Assembly: GCA_021234535.1 (NCBI GenBank)
Contig: CM037836.1
Location: 24,418,769-24,482,768 of the forward strand
DNA length: 64,000 bases
Origin: Stichopus chloronotus
Lineage: Eukaryota > Echinodermata > Holothuroidea > Aspidochirotida > Stichopodidae
Direction of reading: 5' to 3'
Under the pieces are notes generated by a model. It saw only the letters and a list, made by a program, of their open reading frames with translations. It searched no databases and was not told where the DNA came from. Each line of letters starts with the position of its first letter. Positions within the stretch are counted from its first letter, which is position 1. Shown here one piece after another: positions 30,201-39,200 of this stretch. The position numbers and the translations under genes were made by a program.

Positions 30201-33200
30201 TTATGCTGTATTTGAAAGCAATAGGTGAGAATATTGCATCAAGTACAGTACACTTCAACCTGCTACATGAATTATGCCGTTCACTGCTTTTTAGAGTTTT
30301 AGATGTCAAAACCAAGGCTTCTAGGCCTTTTTAAGTGTTGTTTATGCACCATGTGATCTGAAATGCGACATAGTGCAACAACTACTCTTTCTTAACTAAA
30401 TGGAATATCGTAAATGTGGTGTCTCGCTCCCAGTACACATAAATGATCCTCTGCTATTTTGGTCTTAGAACAAGGATTCAATCATTTCCATAAGCCACAT
30501 CATAACATCAACAAACTGTCTGTACCTGTTCTGATAATTCTTCATTACAATTGCCATTAAAAAGACTACACAGGGTTTCTAGAATACAAAAAATTTCTGT
30601 CAATTTCTGAACGGTAAACATTACACCATAGTCACTTTCTTTACTTCTTCTACAAAGAAGCAAATTGGGGTAGTCATTCTGGCTTCCAATTATCATTGGC
30701 AAAACTTTAATATAATAACTTTTCTCCCACTTTCTATTAAATGAAGAAAAGAAAATCAGCAACAAGTTAAGGTTGAATCTGCCATCTATTCACTTTCAAC
30801 CGATCACAGATTGGGTTTATTTGGCTTTGCAGGCAAGCATCTAGCAAATTGTTAATCACCAATGGAAATGTCTTTATCAGGAGGGGAAGAGAAGCTACCC
30901 ACCATTAAGATGGAATTCCATCTCTCTTTCTTTATCGGTTGGCATGGAATCCTGCTCTGATATTGTCAGAAGAGACCTGTTGGTGCTATTGGTGATCTTC
31001 TGCTGTTCCTGATTCGTTACGTCACTCTAGAGTCGCAGAGCAAAGAGTGAATGAATAGCGAAGGTAAATATTACACACATTGTTCTAAAAAAATTGTTCT
31101 CTGGATCCACCATTTCACAAAAGTACATTGTGTGTGTGTGCTAAAATTTAGCACTTGTGCAAATATGAATGCAAATATGGATTGCAAACTGCAATGACAA
31201 TGTGACTATTTCATCCCTTGCATTACTTCCAGTTATACTAAAGTTGAAATCATTTATTAATCACCTCCCTATATTTTTTTATTTCTTCACAACCACAATA
31301 GACAAAATAGAAAGAGCATAACATCAGATAAGTAACTAGAAAGTGATTAGAAACGACGCATGTTCTCTTAAGCCATGGGCTGGATTGACATTGGAAAAAC
31401 ATTATTGCAAGTAGACAAGTTTGTGAGTTCTGACATAACTTATTGTAGCTTTGTCAAAGTTTGACAGCTATTATTTCTTAACAGGTTTACATTTCAGTAC
31501 ACGATAGAGAGAAAAACAACATTCAAATTCTAGAAAAGTAATGTCTAACCATCATATCACACTACACATGTCTCATAAAAGTCATTCTTTGAATTCTATG
31601 AAGTTCTGACAAACCAATTGCTGAGAACTTTAATACTAATAAATAGCATTCATACGTCTCTGCAAATATGCCATTCTCAGAGAAGGGACACATGGCTTCA
31701 TGACTGTAAATACAAATGCATCGCCTCTGTAAGTTCTGAAGATCAGGTCAACTTCTCTATCAAGGGCACAATGTGTTTATGAACCCAAAACTTGATTGCC
31801 ACTAAACAATTTCAGCACCATTTATGCAACGTGAAACCACAGACGTTGCAAGACCTTGAAAGACTTGCCACTATTTTTCTGCAAATTTACTTGCTGTACC
31901 TTTTCAGAAATTGTGTTCCGTTGGTCTTCCTCCTCCTCCTCTTCCACTTCAGACACAATTGGTGTGCTGTGTTTGAATTTCTTGGAGGCCAAAAGTCCTC
32001 CCTGAATCTCCAATGGACTGATATGGCTGCCATCTTTCATCAAATTAAGATGGAAACTCATTCCTGACAGTAAGATATAACAACAACCAGTGGAAGTGTT
32101 CATTCACAGGAGTAGTGTTTTGCTACATGACTTATTTTCCTTTAACTTCAGCAAATGAGGAAGGAGAGAAGGTATCCAGGTATATGATGAACATAATAAA
32201 AGTACGTTCAGAGATGAGACGGATTAGAGGGTAGGTGAAAAAAAAAAACAATTTCAAATAAATCATCAGAAAGGTAATGATTGTTACACTGAAGTAATTT
32301 AACCAATGTCTGGCTGTAACCAGGGATTTTAATAGAAGATAAAACAAAACGTTTAATTTATGCTAATCCTATTAGATTTTCTGTGATAACTTTCAATTCA
32401 TAAAGGGATGAGAACAGCGTAAAGCAATGTTCTCTCTCGTGTGATGTATCTTATTTCAAGGGACATCCGGGTAATCTTAATTCACACCTGCTTATAATTT
32501 TTGGAAAGGACTGCATAGAACAAAGCTTTGATGCAAGGTTCCTTGCTGACAGTCTAGTCAGAACCACTCTCTCAGTCTCTCTCTCTCTCAAAAAATGACT
32601 GGTTACATCTTTGGGATCACAACAGACTGTTTTATAAGAATAAGACGTAGACCTTTTGCCATGATGAAAACGGTCCTAAGACTACATATTTTGCTGTAAA
32701 ATTTTATCAATCTCAGTAAACTTTCGCACGTTTGCATTAGTTGTATCCATGTTCAACAGGTTACACAACATTAAATTTTTCTACGGTGATAGGTGCTGGA
32801 ACATGGCAGAAGTTGAGAACTGATTTTCAAGAATAACTACTGGCACTGTTATAGCTAAGGACAAAATTTTAGGTTCGATAATTGACAATAGCGCAGACGA
32901 CATGGACCTTTTATGTCAAGCTCCTAATACCTTTTAAGCCCATTGGATCTGCAAGTGGTGAACTAAAGAGGTGCTCTTTGTAAGAAGGAAGAGGATACTT
33001 CGAAGGGAGGAGTTTCCATTGTTTCTCCTCCTCAATTTCACCTCCCTGCTGTATAATATTACTCCAAACAAAATTGATATCTATCTTAGTTTCAAAGCTC
33101 TTTCAGAAGCAGTGTTTACATACTCAATGTGAGAACATTTGGCTCACTAGAAATTTCGATTATGTGGAATTGTGCATGTGACATGTGTATTGTGTAGGGC

Positions 33201-36200
33201 ACGGATTGTTGCTAATACTGCATCAACTTTAGGAACTAAAATGAATCACTTTATCCATTTTTTTCCCCACAAACATCAGTGCACCAAATTCACAAATGGT
33301 TGTATCAAAATCATGTCATGATGGTTTAGCGGAAACACTGTTCACAACCACATAGATGAAACATCAACGTTTCACCGATTTCATTGTGTCACAACACATG
33401 ACGTACATGTACTGTAATAATCTTGATCTAGAAAATGTTTCGAGAAATTCTATTAACAAAAAACGTTTAAAAGAATAAAGCACAAAAAGCAAACCAAGTG
33501 AGGACCAGATGGAGGTTAGATAAAACTGAACAAGATTTGAAAATAACAACAACACAATTGCCAAATGGTTTTACTTCATCTTGTAAGAATTGTTCCAATG
33601 TAAACTTTCCACTTGATTGATAATTAAATATATAAGTAGACTCACCTAGAGGGTTGTGAGGTGTTGCTTTCAGAAAGAGAATCCTTGATGGTTATTTCAG
33701 CGATACTGCTGGGAGTCACAGATCTTTCTTGTTCATCCTGAAGTGACTTCTTATCTTTCCCCCTACTGGACTGTCGAACAGACGGCTGAGAGGAACTTCT
33801 GCGTTCATCGGATGTTTCCTCATGTACCATCTCCTCATAGTCCAGTGATTTGGCTTGTCTCGTAGCCCTGACAGTACTAACATCCTCCTTTGAAAATTTT
33901 TTCTCTGGCCTCTCTTTTCCCAAGCTCGAGGTCAAACTTGAATTAGAATCACTGCCCAGTTCAGAGACTTCAGTTCCATCATGACGGCGCTTGCCACCAT
34001 CATCGATAAGTCTTTTTGGGGAACCCTTCTTGAAGCCAGCAGGTTTCTCCTTTTGAAAAGCAGCATCCATGTGAACTGTTATTCCCTCCGCCTCCGTCTC
34101 TGTCTGCGACTGAGTCAAACGCAATCGGAAATCCTGTGACGAACTTACACCCTCCATTTCATCAGGTTTTTCCTCGACGACCAACTTCGTCGAATCTGAA
34201 GTCTCATCTGAGGTGGGATGTGGTGGAATCCCGGATTGCACGTTGGTGATTATTTGGACAGAGTCAGAGAGTTGTTGAGAATCTACAAAGATTGGTTCTT
34301 CCTCTTTGGGTAAAGATGCTTGCATGGCAACATCTAAAATAAAAGAAAAACAAATGAATGAGGAGATTTTTTAATGTCTACATGCAAAGATTGGAATAGC
34401 TTTGTAGGCAATTGAGAAAAGGGAATGCCAGTCACGGTGCATGTGCCTATGTCAAAGGATGTTCAAAGAAATACGATACACATCTTGACTTTGGTAGGAT
34501 CCTCATAGAGAATACATATGATACGTTGGAATATCAGCCAGATGCTCAAGGAGAATGCAAATTATGAGCATGTATTGTTACTAGGATGCTCAAAGAATTC
34601 AAATGGTACATAAAGACATCAATCGAACTGAGAATACAAATGATACATAAGAATTTATGTTAAACATTTATACTAAATGTAAACGGACCAGTAACATAAG
34701 TAGGATGCTTGTAGAAAAGGCTGGTGGTATGTAACTATCGACACCATGTGAGATGAGAAAGCAGATACGTGGCACTTAAATGGATTTGCAACATAATAAC
34801 TAGGCTGCCGTAATACACACATACAGGGAATAATCCAATTCTCAAACAGTGCAACTTAGAAAGTTCTTCAAATACACCTAAGAATTTTCAAATATCCTTA
34901 CTGGTAACAACAGAAGAATGTCCCCCACTTGTACAAGTAGCAAACAACATACAACATTTGACACTTTGACACATTTGGCAAAGCCTGACTTCATGAAAGA
35001 GGAATAATCTTTTCTGTAATCACAAATGACTTACCCGCTTTTTCCTTGACCGATTGTGATGATTCGATCTGATTTGGATCTTGCCAGTTCTGCAGAGATG
35101 ACACAAAAAAATGTAGAACAATGAGATGACAACATGAAACTACGAACGAATGAGAATGACAATTAAATTTTTCTTTAAACTCAATGACAGTAGCAGTGTT
35201 TCGGTAACTTCTGTGGCGAGTAGAAAGGGCCTCCCTCTCACGAGGATGTTGGTCAAAGACCAAGTGAAGTGATTTGTAATTAATTATTCCAGTTAACTTC
35301 TTTTCAATCATTAATTTTGTATTCAGCAGATCTCTCTGGCACAGAGGACAACTTAGGAAGTTACAGAGATCAAAGTTTAATTTGCATAAACAATGTCAAA
35401 AGATAAAAGGTTTTCTCACCTTCAGTGCTTTTTTATTTCTTACATTGCCAACTCCCCCCACCAAAAATCAAACATTACGTGTATATATAAGAAACTTTCA
35501 GAACCTACAACGTCCTCCAAGTAATGGTTGTGCATTCGCTCCAGGCTGTGGAGAAGTTTCATAGTGGACAGGAAAAGCAGTTCTACCATCTTATTTGAAA
35601 CTTTGTAACTAACCTGGAGAAGTTGCAATGAAGGAGCAGAGCATAATGATGGAGATTGCATTGATTCAGCCGATTCCGAACTGTTGGAGGCAGACGACAC
35701 TTCTTTGCTGCTGGTAACTGCATGTACCTCAGCAGCATTGATTGCTCTCTGCCATTCTGGTACCTACGAAACAAAATGATGGCTTGATACAAATCTCCTA
35801 AAAACTCAAAAAATATAACTTCTGCATCCAAACCAATATTACACTTAGCTGTCAAAATGTCTGTATGTGTGATAACAACTGGGCCAACATTTTAAAGATA
35901 TTTTTTTGTTTCCATTAAAAAAAATAGTGCATGGTCACACATTACATAAATAACCATCTTTACAAGATACTGCAGATGATTGACATGCATGTAACCTTTC
36001 TACGAAATGAAAATTGTTCTACTAAATACATTTGAGCAACAAATCACAACAGTATTCACAAACTTGAATCTGTCAATAACAGCATTAGAGGGTCATTTAT
36101 TACTGGTATTCACAAAACTGAATGACCAAGATGTATGGCTATCTATTCCTGAACATACACAGTTTGAGTGTGGGAGTCTTACTTTCCTGAATATTAGAGC

Positions 36201-39200
36201 CAGCATTTTATGGAAAGGCAATTTTCAAACTGCAATGTGGTGCACTAAACATAAACCTTACATGGGCACCTAATTTTTTTTCCCAGGACCAATGGGGGCA
36301 TATCATTTTTTCGAAAAAAGTCTGAAATTGTTTCTATGGCAGGGTTAGGCTCATGATGAGGTTAAGGTAGAATGGATTAGGGTTATTTGGACTGTTCTTT
36401 CATAGTATTCAGTCAGAATTACAAAAGAGAAAGATCCCGTCATTTTGAAATTAGAGATGTGGCCTGTTTTTAAGAGGCTGATTCATCCATCCTTGTCATG
36501 ATCTACCCTCAATCATCCCGGGAAAAACAAAATTACGCTACCTGAACATCCTCGTCTTCATCCTTAAGTCGGTCTTTTGAATCAACTAAAGAGCAGATGA
36601 AAACAGAAATTTAAAGTGGAACGTGGTACATATGCTGTAGTGCAAGACAAAGTGTGGACACCAATATTTACAAACTACCGTGCCTATTAAAGTTTTGACA
36701 ACTATGCTTGGAATATATGATCATAAAACGATGTTTTTACTAAAATTTCACCGTTCTCATTATGTGTATAATTCAAACATAAACTAAATGTCAGTGGTGA
36801 CTCTTTAATATTACCCCAAACAAAATCAGAGAAACGGTACAGTAAGTGTACTACATTCCTCTGTGAACTGAGAGATTGCCCCAAATTTCATACCTGTATT
36901 AACATGTATGTTCTTTGACTGCAAGAACTTGACTTTAAGTGTTCTAACGTCAAAGGAAAGGCCCACAATCTATCTTCAGCTTTAAAGACATGGAAATTCG
37001 ATTAAAAACACCATCGTTGGTTCCTTTTTTACCAATTGGCCCACGTCACACCGTTCCAATATTGGTCAATACCCACTTCCAATGTTACGCTTAAAACCAT
37101 CAGCACTGTTTTCAAGACAAGCATAATCTTGCATTCAGCACAGTTGACTCACTTCTGAGCTTTTCTACATTGGTGATGCAAAGGCTTCTGTGCACTGGGG
37201 TCACAAGTGACATTTCAGTATTGCATAAAGGAACTGGAATTTTTGTGGAAATGGAATTTTTGTGTCAAATTATCCATCTTACCAGTTGCTGGATGATCTG
37301 ATGGCGAGCTGGAGACAACAGGGAACATGTCCTCCGGTGACTGCTGGGTTGAGATGGTTTCATCAGAGGTCTCTCGTACCAGGACCATGGATTCTTTTGC
37401 AGAGATGTGAAGGCTACTTAATGTCTCTGATGGAGTGCTGATGAAAGATTGTATTAATGTCTGGTTCCTTTTCTGCAATTCTGTCAAAATCAAAGGCGGC
37501 GTTGATTGAAAAAAGGCAACATCTTTGTAACATGGGTATGCGTGACTGAAAGATGGTGGCAGGAGTATGAGAAAGGGGGAGTTTCACCAAAAGTCAATAA
37601 ACAACAATTACCGATATTCCTGCAATGCTACTTCACATTTAGTGTTTGCCTTGGGCGCCAGGCCTATAATGTCACAACCCGGTCCAGAAATTGAAACCGT
37701 GATCCACAGTTTCAGGGATGTCATGTACATGACAAAATTTGAAAAAGAAAGATCACTTCATTGTCATGCCCATACTTAAGACACAAGGTATTAAGTAAAC
37801 GTTGAAAGTAAAATTACTACAATGTTGCATCGTGACTGATAAACTCACAGCCTAACAGAAGCTGTAATATCCCGTACCTGATTTACAACTGGCAGCCAGT
37901 GTCTGGGTCCATATTTTGGACCCAGTGAAAACAGCAGTAGTCATATTAACGACAGTCTTACAAATTGAAAGGGTAAACTGTTTTCATTAGGGGCAGTGCC
38001 AGGTGGTAAAGGATGGGACAGATCACTATCACTCAAAACAGAAGGTTTGCCAAGACAGTCAAGGATCACAATACTTCCAATCAGGTACTTTACCATTTTC
38101 CTCAGGTACATCATCAGCTTGGCTTGGAGGAATTAGCTCTTCCTCATCTTCATCCATTGGTTTGCCTTCCTTGTTTTCTTTCTCCCTTTCCTGGTCCTGC
38201 AACTTGATTGACAAATGCACACTGCATCATCACACACAGTAGCCTTCTGTATGATATAGCATTGATCATAAATAACAAACAAGGAGCACCACATCATACT
38301 GTAGTTGCACAATTTGAAAGCTACATGTCCTGTGTGGATTGTTCATCATCAACCCGGTTTTAATTCGTGTTTTTCATCTATAACAGAGGTGGCTGGATTT
38401 ACCTGACTAGTAACTGCTCTCACACCATCCCACCTGATTTTGGGCATCCTTCTTTCTCAATTCAACCATCTCAAGTTCCCCCTCCAGGCCTCCAACCACT
38501 TTTTCACCACCTGCCTCTTCCACACCTCCAACAACCTTCCTTCCCCCTCCTCCTGTCTTCCATCAAGTCTTTTCCACATCTTCCCCCATAACATTTAACA
38601 TGCATGTACCTTGTACTATATATACTGTACATCCCTAACTGGTCCTGTAAAGTGAAGATCCTTCCCACATTTTCCAATACACAAACATCAACCTAGAGTA
38701 AAGAAAGTCAAGAAACATTGACTGCAAATTGCTGATCATTAACTCACATACAACCAAAACTTATACTTTCTAAACATGAAGTTTCAAGTACAGGTACTGT
38801 AGTTCCAAATTGGCATTTCTCACATGTCGGATAGATCAGGGACAGTCTACGGAGCTTTAATAATACTTATACAAGTTGTGGATACATGGAACAGACTCCC
38901 AGCCCCAGCTGTGTTACATAGCAAGCACTGTCAATGAATTTAATGGCCTCATAGACAAATTTTTGGATCAAACTGTGGGAGCTTATATGAGCCATAGGAC
39001 TGGCTCCCTGCAACGTCATTCTTCACCTATCTATCCTTGAGAAGTGGAGGGTACAGGTAAATTATCAGTTACAAAGTGAGGCAAACTGAATGGCACTCTA
39101 CTAATTTGCTTTTATCATAATGTGACAGGTAATATATGTACAAGCATAGCGATAATGTTCGTAGAGGCTAGAGACTTATGCCTTTGAAACTCTTTCACAG

